From assembly GCF_023278085.1 (NCBI RefSeq), contig NZ_CP066265.1, forward strand, positions 186,001 to 250,000: 64,000 nt of DNA, written 5' to 3'. Positions 8,893 to 18,459 of the stretch are shown here, in pieces (within the stretch, counting starts at the first letter, position 1; each line of letters starts with the position of its first letter). The notes below the pieces were generated by a model. It did not search any database. It was not told the origin of the DNA and worked only from the letters and a program-made list of their open reading frames with translations. Position numbers and translations under genes: made by a program. The stretch is from Pseudomonas syringae (GTDB lineage: Bacteria; Pseudomonadota; Gammaproteobacteria; Pseudomonadales; Pseudomonadaceae).

Positions 8893-8923
8893 TTGTTACG
8901 CCATCAATGCTGGCGCGGCTGGA

Positions 8924-10330
8924 TCAGCAGCTGTAGTACAGCTCGTATTCCAGTGGGTGTACGAAGGTGCGAACGCGGATTTCTTCTTCGCTTTTCAGCG
9001 CGATGTAGGCATCGATGAAGTCATCGCTGAATACGCCGCCTTTGGTCAGGAACGCACGGCCCTTGTCCAGTTCTTCCAGGGCTTCTTTCAGGCTGCCGCA
9101 AACTTGTGGGATCTCTTTGGCCTCTTCAGGCGGCAGGTCATACAGGTTTTTGTCAGCTGCATCGCCAGGGTGGATCTTGTTCTGGATGCCGTCCAGGCCA
9201 GCCATCAACAGGGCTGCGAAGGCCAGGTACGGGTTGGCTGACGGATCCGGGAAGCGTGCTTCGATACGACGGCCGCGCGGGCTGTTGACGTAAGGAATAC
9301 GGATCGATGCGGAACGGTTACGTGCCGAGTAGGCCAGCATGACCGGTGCTTCGAAACCTGGAACCAGACGCTTGTACGAGTTGGTCGAAGGGTTGGTAAA
9401 ACCGTTCAGTGCCTTGCCGTGCTTGATGATGCCGCCGATGAAGTACAGCGCGAGGTCGGACAGACCGGCATAGCCTTCACCTGCGAAGGTGTTCTTGCCA
9501 TCTTTGGCGATGGACATGTGCACGTGCATACCCGAACCGTTGTCACCGTACAGTGGCTTGGGCATGAAGGTAGCGGTACGGCCGTAAGCATCGGCAACGT
9601 TGTGTACGCAGTACTTCAGGGTCTGAACTTCGTCAGCCTTTTTAACCAGCGTGTTGAATTTCACGCCGATTTCGTTCTGGCCAGCGGTCGCCACTTCGTG
9701 GTGGTGAACTTCAACGGTCTGGCCCATTTCTTCCAGAGCGTTGCACATGGCAGTACGGATTTCGTGGTCGTGGTCAAACGGCGGAACCGGGAAATAACCA
9801 CCTTTGACGCCTGGACGGTGGCCTTTGTTGCCGCCTTCGACGTCCTGATCGGACATCCACGAACCTTGTTCAGAGTAGATCTTGAACATGGAGCCGGAGA
9901 TGTCGGATTTGAATTTCACTTCGTCGAAGATGAAGAATTCTGGCTCCGGGCCTGCGAATACCGTGTCACCAATACCGGTGGACTTCAGGTATTCCTCGGC
10001 GCGACGAGCGATGGCGCGTGGGTCGCGATCGTAACCTTGCATGGTCGAAGGTTCGATGATGTCGCACACCAGGATCAGGGTAGGCTCTTCGGTGAACGGA
10101 TCCAGGACCGCGGTTTCATCGTCCGGCAGCAGGATCATGTCGGAGGCTTCGATGCCTTTCCAGCCGGAAATGGAGGAACCGTCGAACATCTTGCCGACTT
10201 CGAAGAAGTCGTCTTCCAGCGCATCGCGAGCTGGCATGGTCACGTGGTGCTGCGTACCTTTTGTGTCCGTGAAGCGCAGATCAATCCACTTAACGTCATG
10301 ATCTTTGATGAGTTGAACCGACTTCGACAT
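8924..10330 (-). CDS. glnA: glutamine synthetase, type I
   Basis: The 468-residue enzyme makes glutamine from glutamate, ammonia and ATP as a dodecamer. It has the GSI-beta length, the [13 protein letters not shown] signature, metal ligands in FAGPEPEFF and [14 protein letters not shown], the flexible loop NRSASIRIP, and the adenylylation loop NLYDLPPEE whose Tyr is the modification site. A strong GGAGGA ribosome-binding site precedes the ATG. A near-consensus sigma-54 promoter and an NtrC-like site lie upstream, matching nitrogen-regulated expression, and ntrBC is encoded a few genes downstream. Confidence 0.98.
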   Translation of the reverse strand: MSKSVQLIKDHDVKWIDLRFTDTKGTQHHVTMPARDALEDDFFEVGKMFDGSSISGWKGIEASDMILLPDDETAVLDPFTEEPTLILVCDIIEPSTMQGYDRDPRAIARRAEEYLKSTGIGDTVFAGPEPEFFIFDEVKFKSDISGSMFKIYSEQGSWMSDQDVEGGNKGHRPGVKGGYFPVPPFDHDHEIRTAMCNALEEMGQTVEVHHHEVATAGQNEIGVKFNTLVKKADEVQTLKYCVHNVADAYGRTATFMPKPLYGDNGSGMHVHMSIAKDGKNTFAGEGYAGLSDLALYFIGGIIKHGKALNGFTNPSTNSYKRLVPGFEAPVMLAYSARNRSASIRIPYVNSPRGRRIEARFPDPSANPYLAFAALLMAGLDGIQNKIHPGDAADKNLYDLPPEEAKEIPQVCGSLKEALEELDKGRAFLTKGGVFSDDFIDAYIALKSEEEIRVRTFVHPLEYELYYSC

Positions 10331-10437
10331 GGTGTCCTCCGGGTGGCTAGAGACCTACTTGTTGGTAGAGTGTGGGTCCCTTGAATTTTGGTGATGCCGG
10401 CTCGAATATTCTGCCAAGGCAACCTGCCTCACAAGGG

Positions 10438-10453
10438 AGCAATTTGCATGCCA
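10438..10453 (-). promoter_or_regulatory. sigma-54 promoter of glnA
   Basis: On the minus strand TGGCATGCAAATTGCT matches the -24/-12 consensus TGGCAC-N5-TTGCW at all but one position, with correct GG-N10-GC spacing. It lies about 110 bp upstream of the glnA start codon. Confidence 0.85.
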
Positions 10454-10525
10454 GTGCCCTGTGTTGGGTTTTTTGCTTCAAATGAAGGCTTTCAGGGGCT
10501 GAAAGCGCTTGAGTCGGAGAAAACG

Positions 10526-10542
10526 CGCACCGTTATGGCGCT
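10526..10542 (-). promoter_or_regulatory. NtrC-like enhancer site(s) upstream of glnA
   Basis: CGCACCGTTATGGCGCT keeps the GCACC and TGG.GC core of the NtrC palindrome. Two further TTTGGTGCG half-sites follow at 10547-10555 and 10565-10573, 18 bp apart. The cluster lies about 75-135 bp upstream of the sigma-54 promoter, the usual enhancer range. Confidence 0.6.
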
Positions 10543-10669
10543 GCATTTTGGTGCGTCGACTCTTTTTGGTGCGCTGCTTATCTGCTGTACGATAACTGGT
10601 TAAACCTTGAGCAATTTCCGCTATAATCCGCGCCCCCCTTTTTTGGTCGGCACCTCACGCTCCGTTTCC

Positions 10670-12124
10670 ATGAAACTAATCGTTAAAGTTTTCCCAGAAA
10701 TCACCATTAAAAGCCCGCCGGTTCGCAAGAAATTCATCCGGCAGCTGGGCAAGAACATTCGTACCGTGCTCCGGGAACTGGACGCGGACATTGTCGTGGG
10801 TGGCGTATGGGACAACCTTGAGGTCGAAACCCGCCAGACCGACCCCAAAGTGCTGCAGGGCATCAGGGATCGGCTGAGTTGCATGCCGGGCATCGCCAAC
10901 TTTCTGCAAGTGGCCGAGTACCCGCTGGGCGATCTGGACGACATCGTTGCCAAGTGCAAACTGCACTATGCAGACCTGCTGCCGGGCACGATGTTTTCGG
11001 TGCGCTGCAAACGTGCCGGTCGTCACGATTTCAGCTCCATGGACGTCGAGAAATACGTCGGCAGCAAGCTGCGCATGCAATGTGGCGCCGCCGGAATCGA
11101 GCTGAAAAAGCCCGATCTGGTCGTGCGCATGGAAATTCGCGACCAACGGTTGTTTGTCGTGCATGACCAGCACAAAGGCCTGGGCGGCTACCCGCTCGGC
11201 GCGCTGGAGCAGACCCTGGTATTGATGTCCGGCGGTTTCGATTCGACCGTTGCGGCCTACCAGATCATGCGCCGCGGCTTGATGGCGCACTTCTGCTTCT
11301 TCAATCTGGGCGGACGTGCCCATGAACTGGGCGTGATGGAAGTCGCGCACTTCATCTGGAAGAAGTACGGCAGTTCGCAGCGCGTGCTGTTCGTCAGCGT
11401 GCCTTTCGAGGAAGTTCTCGGAGAAATTCTGCAGAAAGTCGATAACAGTCATATGGGTGTAGTTTTGAAGCGTATGATGTTACGCGCTGCATCCGCGGTG
11501 GCTGATCGTCTCGAAATCGATGTGCTGGTCACGGGCGAAGCGATTTCACAGGTTGCCAGCCAGACGCTGCCGAACCTGTCGCTGATCGACGCGGCGACCG
11601 ACAAGCTGGTCTTGCGCCCGCTTGTTGCAAGCCACAAGCAGGACATCGTGGACCTGGCGACTGAAATCGGCACCGCTGATTTTGCCCGGCACATGCCTGA
11701 GTATTGCGGGGTGATTTCGGTCAACCCCAAGACCAACGCCAAGCGTAACCGCGTTGAGTACGAAGAAAAGCAGTTCGACATGGCGATTCTCGAGCAAGCG
11801 CTCGAGCGCGCCAAGCTGGTTTCGATCGATCGGGTCATCGACGATCTGAGCCGCCATGTCGACATTGAAGAAGTCAGCCAGGCGCTGGCCGGCCAGGTCA
11901 TCATCGACATCCGTCACCCGGATGCCCAGGAAGACCAGCCGTTGCAAGTGCCCGGCGTGGAGATACAGACGTTGCCGTTCTACGCATTGAATAGCCGCTT
12001 CAAGGCACTGGATGACACGCGCCAGTACCTGCTGTATTGCGACAAAGGCGTCATGAGTCGCCTGCATGCTCACCATTTGCTCAGTGAGGGGCATGCCAAT
12101 GTGCGCGTTTATCGACCGAGCTAA
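10670..12124 (+). CDS. thiI: tRNA 4-thiouridine synthase / thiamine thiazole sulfur transferase ThiI
   Basis: The 484-residue protein transfers sulfur from IscS persulfide to tRNA uridine-8 and into thiazole synthesis. It has an N-terminal ferredoxin-like/THUMP region, a PP-loop SGGFDST (about residues 188-194), and a C-terminal rhodanese domain with the active-site loop YCDKGVMS, as in E. coli-type ThiI. The start at [10 protein letters not shown] is the family N terminus; an upstream extension of 21 codons is not conserved-looking. It is divergent from glnA, so the 339-bp gap between them holds both promoters. Confidence 0.96.
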   Translation: MKLIVKVFPEITIKSPPVRKKFIRQLGKNIRTVLRELDADIVVGGVWDNLEVETRQTDPKVLQGIRDRLSCMPGIANFLQVAEYPLGDLDDIVAKCKLHYADLLPGTMFSVRCKRAGRHDFSSMDVEKYVGSKLRMQCGAAGIELKKPDLVVRMEIRDQRLFVVHDQHKGLGGYPLGALEQTLVLMSGGFDSTVAAYQIMRRGLMAHFCFFNLGGRAHELGVMEVAHFIWKKYGSSQRVLFVSVPFEEVLGEILQKVDNSHMGVVLKRMMLRAASAVADRLEIDVLVTGEAISQVASQTLPNLSLIDAATDKLVLRPLVASHKQDIVDLATEIGTADFARHMPEYCGVISVNPKTNAKRNRVEYEEKQFDMAILEQALERAKLVSIDRVIDDLSRHVDIEEVSQALAGQVIIDIRHPDAQEDQPLQVPGVEIQTLPFYALNSRFKALDDTRQYLLYCDKGVMSRLHAHHLLSEGHANVRVYRPS

Positions 12125-12266
12125 GTGCCCGGGGCTGTTTGCCTGTGGCTTGCGTCACCGGCCCCCCGACACCAGTCGTCATGCCGTAACGGCTTTTGCC
12201 GACTCAAAATAGTAATCGCTGTCCTTAAACAGTCAGCAGACCGAATCCTCTGATCGAGATACACAA

Positions 12267-14087
12267 GTGATCGAAAATCTACGTAACATCGCCATCATTG
12301 CTCACGTTGACCATGGTAAGACCACCCTGGTAGACAAACTCCTGCGTCAATCCGGCACTCTGGAGCGCGGCGAGCTCAACGATGAGCGCGTGATGGACTC
12401 CAACGACCAGGAAAAAGAGCGCGGTATTACCATTCTCGCGAAGAACACCGCGATCAACTGGAATGGCTACCACATCAACATCGTGGACACCCCGGGCCAC
12501 GCTGACTTCGGTGGTGAAGTAGAGCGCGTGATGTCGATGGTCGACTCCGTACTGCTGCTGGTCGATGCCCAGGACGGCCCTATGCCGCAAACCCGTTTTG
12601 TGACCAAGAAGGCTTTCGAAGCCGGCCTGCGTCCAATCGTGGTCATCAACAAGGTTGACCGTCCAGGCGCGCGTCCGGACTGGGTTCTGGACCAGATCTT
12701 CGACCTGTTCGACAACCTCGGTGCTACCGAAGAACAGCTGGACTTCAAAGTCGTCTACGCCTCGGCCCTGAACGGCATTGCCGGTCTGGAACACACCGAC
12801 ATGGCTGAAGACATGACTCCGCTGTATCAGTCCATCGTCGATAACGTTCCGGCCCCTAAAGTCGACCGTGACGGTCCGTTCCAGATGCAAATCTCGGCAC
12901 TGGACTACAACAGCTTCCTGGGCATCATTGGTGTTGGCCGTATCGCTCGCGGCAAGGTCAAGCCAAACACTCAGGTTGTGGCTATCGATGCCAACGGCAA
13001 GCGCCGTAACGGTCGTATCCTGAAACTGATGGGTCACCACGGTCTGCACCGTATCGACGTCGACGAAGCGGCTGCCGGCGACATCGTCTGCATCAGCGGC
13101 TTCGAAGAGCTGTTCATCTCCGACACCCTGTGCGATCCACAGAACGTTGAAGCGATGAAGCCGCTGACCGTTGACGAACCTACCGTTTCCATGACTTTCC
13201 AGGTAAACGACTCGCCTTTCTGCGGTAAAGAAGGCAAGTTCGTCACCAGCCGTAACATCAAGGAACGTCTGGACAAAGAGCTGCTGTACAACGTTGCCCT
13301 GCGCGTTGAAGAAGGCGACACCGCCGACAAGTTCAAGGTCTCCGGCCGTGGTGAGCTGCACCTCTCGGTACTGATCGAAACCATGCGTCGCGAAGGCTTC
13401 GAAATGGGTGTCGGCCGTCCTGAAGTGATCATCCGCATGGTTGATGGCGTCAAGCACGAACCGTTCGAAAACGTCACCATCGACCTGCCGGAAGAATCCC
13501 AGGGTTCGATCATGGAGCAGATCGGTATCCGTAAGGGCGACCTGACCAACATGGTTCCGGATGGCAAGGGCCGTGTGCGCCTTGAGTACAACATCCCGGC
13601 ACGTGGCCTGATCGGTTTCCGTAACGAGTTCCTGACCCTGACTTCCGGCGCAGGCATCTTGACCAGCATCTTCGACCGTTACGACGTGATGAAGTCTGGC
13701 GACATGTCCGGCCGTCAGAACGGCGTTCTGGTTTCGGTTGCTACCGGCAAGGCGCTGACCTACTCCCTGGAAACACTGCAAGCCCGTGGCAAGCTGTTCC
13801 TGGGTCATGGCGAAGACGTGTACGAAGGTCAGATCGTCGGCATCAACAGCCGCGACAACGACCTGGGTGTCAACCCAACCAAAGGCAAGAAGCTCGACAA
13901 CATGCGTGCTTCCGGTAAAGACGAAACCATCGCTCTGGTTCCGCCTATCCGTTTCACTCTGGAACAAGCGCTGGAATTCGTACAAGAAGACGAACTCTGC
14001 GAAGTGACTCCAAAGTCGATCCGCCTGCGTAAGAAAATCCTTGGCGAAAGCGAGCGTACTCGCGCTGCCAAGAAGTCGGGCAACTGA
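12267..14087 (+). CDS. typA: ribosome-binding GTPase TypA/BipA
   Basis: The 606-residue translational GTPase has EF-G-like domains. G1 is AHVDHGKTT (about 12-20), followed by [21 protein letters not shown] and a SAL-type G5 region. The C-terminal BipA-specific part includes a [24 protein letters not shown] segment and the [10 protein letters not shown] region. It acts on the 70S ribosome in stress, cold growth and subunit assembly. The start codon is GTG, with only a weak Shine-Dalgarno sequence. A strong terminator follows the gene. Confidence 0.97.
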   Translation: MIENLRNIAIIAHVDHGKTTLVDKLLRQSGTLERGELNDERVMDSNDQEKERGITILAKNTAINWNGYHINIVDTPGHADFGGEVERVMSMVDSVLLLVDAQDGPMPQTRFVTKKAFEAGLRPIVVINKVDRPGARPDWVLDQIFDLFDNLGATEEQLDFKVVYASALNGIAGLEHTDMAEDMTPLYQSIVDNVPAPKVDRDGPFQMQISALDYNSFLGIIGVGRIARGKVKPNTQVVAIDANGKRRNGRILKLMGHHGLHRIDVDEAAAGDIVCISGFEELFISDTLCDPQNVEAMKPLTVDEPTVSMTFQVNDSPFCGKEGKFVTSRNIKERLDKELLYNVALRVEEGDTADKFKVSGRGELHLSVLIETMRREGFEMGVGRPEVIIRMVDGVKHEPFENVTIDLPEESQGSIMEQIGIRKGDLTNMVPDGKGRVRLEYNIPARGLIGFRNEFLTLTSGAGILTSIFDRYDVMKSGDMSGRQNGVLVSVATGKALTYSLETLQARGKLFLGHGEDVYEGQIVGINSRDNDLGVNPTKGKKLDNMRASGKDETIALVPPIRFTLEQALEFVQEDELCEVTPKSIRLRKKILGESERTRAAKKSGN

Positions 14088-14112
14088 GTAATCAGTTAGT
14101 CGGCTAGACACA

Positions 14113-14142
14113 AAAAACCCGGTCGCGAGACCGGGTTTTTTT
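14113..14142. terminator. bidirectional terminator between typA and the DeoR gene
   Basis: AAAACCCGGTC-GCGA-GACCGGGTTTT is a strong hairpin flanked by an A-run on one side and a T-run on the other, so it can serve both converging genes. Confidence 0.9.
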
Positions 14143-14188
14143 ATGCCTGCCATTTGTGGCCTCTGGCATCCGCCAGCTCGGCAGCACG

Positions 14189-15013
14189 TTACTTGGAACG
14201 GCCGCCCACGGGCGCCAGCAGCAACTCGATGCGCTGCTTGCGGATACCGTCCGCAGCGGCTTCGGCCAGCGCTGCGTCGGTGATGATGGTGTCGAACTGC
14301 TCCAGCCCGGCCACCTTGTACATGCCGAAGGTGCCGTATTTGGAGCTGGTGGCGATCAATACGGTTTGCGAAGCGGACTGCATCGCCGCCTGCTTGACCT
14401 CGACCTTCAATGCCGAGGGTGTGGTGGTGCCGCGTTGCAGGTCCCACGAGCTGGTCGACATGAACGCCACGTCGGTGGCCAGCTGGCGCAACGTTGCGGC
14501 GGCAAGCCCGCCGACACTGGAGCGGTTCGGATGATCGAGCAGGCCGCCGGTGTGAATCACATCCACGTGCGCGGCGTCGGCCAGCGCATTGACCACGCCG
14601 AAATCATTGGTCACCACGGTCATGCCTGACAACGCAACGATATGCGGCACGATCTCCAGCGTGCTGGTGCCCGCGTCCAGATAGATCGTCATGTCCGGGT
14701 GCAGCAAACCCGCTGCCAGCCGCGCCATGCCCTGCTTGTGCGGCAGCTCGACGACGGCTTTCGATTGATGGCTGGGTTCGCTGTGTACCTGACTGGCGAT
14801 GCGCACGCCGCCAGTCACCGAGTAGGCCCGGCCTTCCTGTTCCAGCACGGCGATGTCGCGGCGGATGGTCATGTGCGAGCAGTCGAACATCTCCATCAAC
14901 TGATGAACGCTGAGTACCTGATGCTTGCGCAACTGACGCAGCATCAGCTCCCGGCGTTGATCGGGAATCATAGGTGTACCGCCGGCAATGGCGATCTCCT
15001 CTTCAGTGGACAT
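14189..15013 (-). CDS. DeoR/GlpR-family transcriptional regulator
   Basis: The 274-residue protein has an N-terminal DeoR winged helix-turn-helix (about 16-75: RRELMLRQLRKHQVLSV, then CSHMTIRRDIAVLEQEG) and a C-terminal sugar-phosphate-sensing DeoRC domain (YLDAGTSTLEIVPHI, IHTGGLLDHPNRSSVGG). Such proteins are usually repressors released by a phosphorylated sugar. A GGAG ribosome-binding site supports the ATG. It lies 131 bp downstream of the sorbitol-type dehydrogenase on the same strand, so a polyol or sugar-phosphate signal is likely, but the inducer is unknown. Confidence 0.88.
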   Translation of the reverse strand: MSTEEEIAIAGGTPMIPDQRRELMLRQLRKHQVLSVHQLMEMFDCSHMTIRRDIAVLEQEGRAYSVTGGVRIASQVHSEPSHQSKAVVELPHKQGMARLAAGLLHPDMTIYLDAGTSTLEIVPHIVALSGMTVVTNDFGVVNALADAAHVDVIHTGGLLDHPNRSSVGGLAAATLRQLATDVAFMSTSSWDLQRGTTTPSALKVEVKQAAMQSASQTVLIATSSKYGTFGMYKVAGLEQFDTIITDAALAEAAADGIRKQRIELLLAPVGGRSK

Positions 15014-15144
15014 GCGTGCTCCTGTGCATCAATGAGCCGCCCCAGGCAGCAGGCGGTCCGCGCATCTTAGCCAATCGCTTCGGCAATGGAAGCGTCGACC
15101 CGGCTTTTTTGCGCGGTGCGGCTCATCTGCGCACCGGTTGCCCC

Positions 15145-15918
15145 TCAGCTCATCCAGTTGCCGCCGTCGACGTTATAGGTCTGGGCCACCACGTATTGGC
15201 TGTCGCTGGAGGCGAGAAAGATCGCCATGCCGGTCAGGTCATCTGCCGTGCCCATGCGCCCATAGGGCACCTGCTCGCCCACCAGCCTTTTCTTCTCGCC
15301 CAGCGGCCGGTTTTCATAACGGGCGAACATCGCATCGACCCCGTCCCAGTGCTCGCCGTCGACCACGCCCGGAGCAATGGCATTCACATTGATGCCGTGC
15401 CTGATGAGGTCCAGACCGGCCGATTGCGTCAGGCTGATCACAGCAGCCTTGGTCGCGCAGTATACCGCCACCAGCGCTTCGCCTCGGCGACCGGCCTGGC
15501 TGGCCATGTTGATGATCTTGCCGCCGTGGCCCTGGGCAATCATCTGCCTTGCAGCCGCCTGCAAGGTGAACAGCGTGCCGGCGACGTTGATTGAAAACAG
15601 CCGCTCATAGCTTTCGCGGGTGATCTCGACAATCGGCGCCAGATCGAACAGCGCCGCGTTGTTGATGAGGATATCCAGCTTGCCGTTGTGCGCGACGACG
15701 GCGGCGATGGCCTGATCGATGGACGCCTGATCCGTTACGTCCATGCTGACCGCATAAGCGTTCGGCCCCAGTTCAGCCGCCGTGGCCTGTGCGCGCTGCA
15801 GATTGATGTCGGCAATGGCCACACTGGCCCCTTCGCGAATGTAGGCCTGCGCAAAAGACCGCCCAATACCTCGCGCCGATCCGGTGATCAGCGCACTTTT
15901 ACCGTCTAGTCGTTTCAT
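15145..15918 (-). CDS. SDR-family sorbitol (L-iditol 2-) dehydrogenase-like protein
   Basis: The 257-residue protein is a classical short-chain dehydrogenase. It has the NAD-binding TGSARGIG motif (13-20), an acidic ADIN segment favouring NAD over NADP, NNAALF, catalytic Tyr-Lys in YCATKAA, and IAPGVVDG. Its N terminus and overall pattern resemble Rhodobacter-type sorbitol dehydrogenase SmoS/PolS, which oxidises D-sorbitol to fructose or galactitol to tagatose. It follows the sugar-binding protein gene after 39 bp and is probably in the same transcript. Substrate assignment rests on family resemblance plus context. Confidence 0.8.
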   Translation of the reverse strand: MKRLDGKSALITGSARGIGRSFAQAYIREGASVAIADINLQRAQATAAELGPNAYAVSMDVTDQASIDQAIAAVVAHNGKLDILINNAALFDLAPIVEITRESYERLFSINVAGTLFTLQAAARQMIAQGHGGKIINMASQAGRRGEALVAVYCATKAAVISLTQSAGLDLIRHGINVNAIAPGVVDGEHWDGVDAMFARYENRPLGEKKRLVGEQVPYGRMGTADDLTGMAIFLASSDSQYVVAQTYNVDGGNWMS

Positions 15919-15957
15919 GGGTTTATCGTCCGTCCAATACAGTTGAGGGCTGCCGGG

Positions 15958-17274
15958 TTATTTCGGATAACCGGCGCGTTTCATCTCGCGTTCAGTGACG
16001 GCCTGCGCGGCGCTGAGTGCCTGCTCGGTGGTGGTCTGCCCGGTCACGGCAGCAGAGAACAACTTGCCGACCGAGGTGCCGATGGCCTGAAACTCGGGAA
16101 TGGTCACGTACTGGATGCCAACGTAAGGCACCGGCCTGGCCGAGGGTTGCGCAGGGTCGGCGTGTTGCATCATCTGCAACGTGACCTTGGCGAACGGCGC
16201 AGCCTTAAGATAAGCCTCACTGTAGGTGGACGTGCGGGTACCGGGCGGTACGTTGGAGATGCCATCCGTCTTGGCGACCAGCTGGATATAGTCTTTGGAC
16301 GTAGCCCAAGTGATGAAGGCCTTGGCTGCGTCTTTGTGCTTCGAGGTGGCCGGTATTGCCAGCGACCAGGCATACAGCCATGACGAGCCCTTGTCCGTCA
16401 CCTCAACCGGCGCAGGCGCAAAGCCGACGCTGTCGACCACCTTGCTCTGCTCCTTGTCGGTGGTGAAGGAACCGGCCACGCTGGCGTCTACCCACAGGGC
16501 GCATTTGCCGCTGTTGAACAGCGCAAGGGTTTCGTTGAAGCCGTTGCTCGACACACCCGGTGGGCCGTAATTCTTGAGGGTATTGACGTAGAAATTCGCA
16601 GCGTTGCTCCATTCCGGGCTGGTCAGCTCGGGTTTCCACTGCTCATCGAACCAGCGCGCGCCGAAGGCGTTGGCCATGGTGCTCAGCAGCGCGATGTTCT
16701 CACCCCAGCCGGCCTTGCCGCGCAGGCACATGCCGTAAATCCCCTTGTCGGGCTGATGTAGCTTTGCCGCAAATTCGCCCAACTGCGTCCAGGTCGGATG
16801 CTCTGGCATGCTCAAACCCGCCTGTTTGAACAGATCGGTGCGGTAATAGGTGATCGTGCTTTCGCCATAAAAGGGCAGGGCATACAGGGTGTTGTTGACT
16901 GACAAACCCTGACGTACCGAGGCAAAGATATCTTCCAGATCATATTCCGGGGCCAGGCCGGTAATCGGCTCCAGCCACTTTTTGGCACCCCACAGCGGCG
17001 TTTCATAAGTGCCGATGGTCAGCACGTCGAACTGGGCACCCTGCGTAGCGATGTCGGTGGTCAGGCGCTGGCGCAAGACGTTTTCTTCAAGCACCACCCA
17101 GTTGAGCTTGATCTCAGGATGCTGCTGCTCAAAGAGTTTCGACAGGCGCTGCATACGGATCATGTCGCCGTTGTTCACCGTGGCAATGGTCACGGTTTCG
17201 GCGGCCTGAGCGGCCAGGCTGAGGAAGGCGAACGAAACGCCTGCGGACAGGAAAAGCGCTTTCTGGATGTTCAT
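15958..17274 (-). CDS. polyol/sugar ABC transporter substrate-binding protein (SmoE/MtlE-like)
   Basis: The 438-residue precursor has a signal peptide (cleaved near AQA-AET) and the type-1 sugar-binding fold with LPFYGESTITYYRTDLF, GMCLRGKAGWGEN and SWLYAWSLAIPATSKH segments typical of sorbitol/mannitol binding proteins. The ATG at MNIQKAL was chosen because GGAGAG lies directly upstream; a GTG five codons earlier overlaps that ribosome-binding site. Normally this gene heads a permease/ATPase operon (mtlEFGK), but here the next gene is the dehydrogenase. It is therefore an orphan binding protein that needs a transporter encoded elsewhere. Confidence 0.87.
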   Translation of the reverse strand: MNIQKALFLSAGVSFAFLSLAAQAAETVTIATVNNGDMIRMQRLSKLFEQQHPEIKLNWVVLEENVLRQRLTTDIATQGAQFDVLTIGTYETPLWGAKKWLEPITGLAPEYDLEDIFASVRQGLSVNNTLYALPFYGESTITYYRTDLFKQAGLSMPEHPTWTQLGEFAAKLHQPDKGIYGMCLRGKAGWGENIALLSTMANAFGARWFDEQWKPELTSPEWSNAANFYVNTLKNYGPPGVSSNGFNETLALFNSGKCALWVDASVAGSFTTDKEQSKVVDSVGFAPAPVEVTDKGSSWLYAWSLAIPATSKHKDAAKAFITWATSKDYIQLVAKTDGISNVPPGTRTSTYSEAYLKAAPFAKVTLQMMQHADPAQPSARPVPYVGIQYVTIPEFQAIGTSVGKLFSAAVTGQTTTEQALSAAQAVTEREMKRAGYPK

Positions 17275-17558
17275 CGTAGTGCTCTCCACTCCGCGCCTTG
17301 CGGGCGGGAGCTATTGTTTTTGTTGTTGACCACGGCTGCACTGAACGGCCTGGTGGACGTCCCGATTACAGCAGCCTGTGCTGCGCTGAACAAACGCAGC
17401 AGAAACGCCTGACTGATACTTTTTTAACCGAGTGCCGCCCGGTGGTCAGAAAGCAAAAAAGTATCAGTGTCGATTTGAGCGCGAGCTAGCATTGGCCGGT
17501 CGGGAGGGCGTATGTTCAAGTGTCCATAGCGCATTCATAACGATAAAAGGGGCATCCA

Positions 17559-18458
17559 GTGCCTGACAGTCGAGCGGCCTTGTTCGAGCAGCGTCCCGCC
17601 GAGCTTGAAGTCATCCTCCCACAGCCAGACCATTGCTTTCGCTGGTATGAGCACGACTATCCTTACGCGTTGGCGCGCTGGAACCACCATCCGGAATTCG
17701 AAATCCATCTGATCCGCCAAGGCAGCGGCAAACTGGTGGCCGGCGATTACATCGGACAGTTCGGCGCCGGTCATGTGGCGCTGATCGGTCCGGATCTGCC
17801 CCATGACTGGATCGGCGATCTGGCCCCCGGTGAACACCTGGCCGGGCGGGATGTGGTGTTGCAGTTCGATGGTGCAGCGCTGCTGGCGCTACGCGGCACG
17901 TTGCCGGAAATGGGCGACTTGCAGCGCCTGTTCGAGCAGGCGCGTCGCGGGCTGGAGTTCACCGGGGCGACGGCTGTACAGGCTGCGCGCCTGCTGGAGC
18001 AGATCGGCCCGGCACAAGGTCTGGAGCGGCTGATTCTGTTCCTGCAACTGGTCAATACGCTGATGAAAGCGCCTGCGCAGGAGGTTCGCCTGCTGGCCAG
18101 CGCCTGGTATGCGCCGACCCTGGATGCGCGCAGCTCGGAGCGGATCAACAAGGCGTTCGATTATCTGCTCAAGGAATTGACCAGCGATATCCGGTTGTCA
18201 GTGATTGCCCGGCAACTGGACATGAGCGATCCGGGTTTCTCGCGCTTCTTCAAACGCACCACCGGCCACTGTTTCATCGATCTGATGCGCAAATTGCGGG
18301 TCCAGCGGGCTTGCCGGTTGCTGCTGCACAGCGAGATGTCGGTGTCGGACATCTGCTTCGAAGTCGGCTACGCCAACCTGTCCAACTTCAACCGGCACTT
18401 TCGCGTGGAAATGCAGCAGACGCCCAGTGAGTACCGGCGCGCCGCTGCAGCAACGTGA
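17559..18458 (+). CDS. AraC-family regulator, MtlR-like
   Basis: The 299-residue protein has an N-terminal cupin-like sensing domain (WYEHDYPYALARWNHHPEFE, then GHVALIGPDLPHDWIGD) and a C-terminal double helix-turn-helix (DIRLSVIARQLDMSDPGFSRFF, SVSDICFEVGYANLSNFNRHF). Length and the N-terminal pattern fit MtlR, the AraC-type activator of mannitol/sorbitol/arabitol operons in pseudomonads. The start codon is GTG with AAAAGGGG about 7 nt upstream. It is divergent from the binding-protein gene, sharing a 284-bp control region, which is the expected layout for its target. Confidence 0.85.
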   Translation: MPDSRAALFEQRPAELEVILPQPDHCFRWYEHDYPYALARWNHHPEFEIHLIRQGSGKLVAGDYIGQFGAGHVALIGPDLPHDWIGDLAPGEHLAGRDVVLQFDGAALLALRGTLPEMGDLQRLFEQARRGLEFTGATAVQAARLLEQIGPAQGLERLILFLQLVNTLMKAPAQEVRLLASAWYAPTLDARSSERINKAFDYLLKELTSDIRLSVIARQLDMSDPGFSRFFKRTTGHCFIDLMRKLRVQRACRLLLHSEMSVSDICFEVGYANLSNFNRHFRVEMQQTPSEYRRAAAAT

Positions 18459-18459
18459 A

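Noticed and set aside
12279..14447. A 722-codon open frame antisense to typA
   Set aside because: It is a shadow of typA codon bias and crosses the bidirectional terminator. No start signal or domain was seen.
16471..16500. A possible hrp box (GGAACC ... CCAC)
   Set aside because: The spacing is 18 bp instead of 15-16, it lies inside the sugar-binding protein gene, and no effector-like gene follows.
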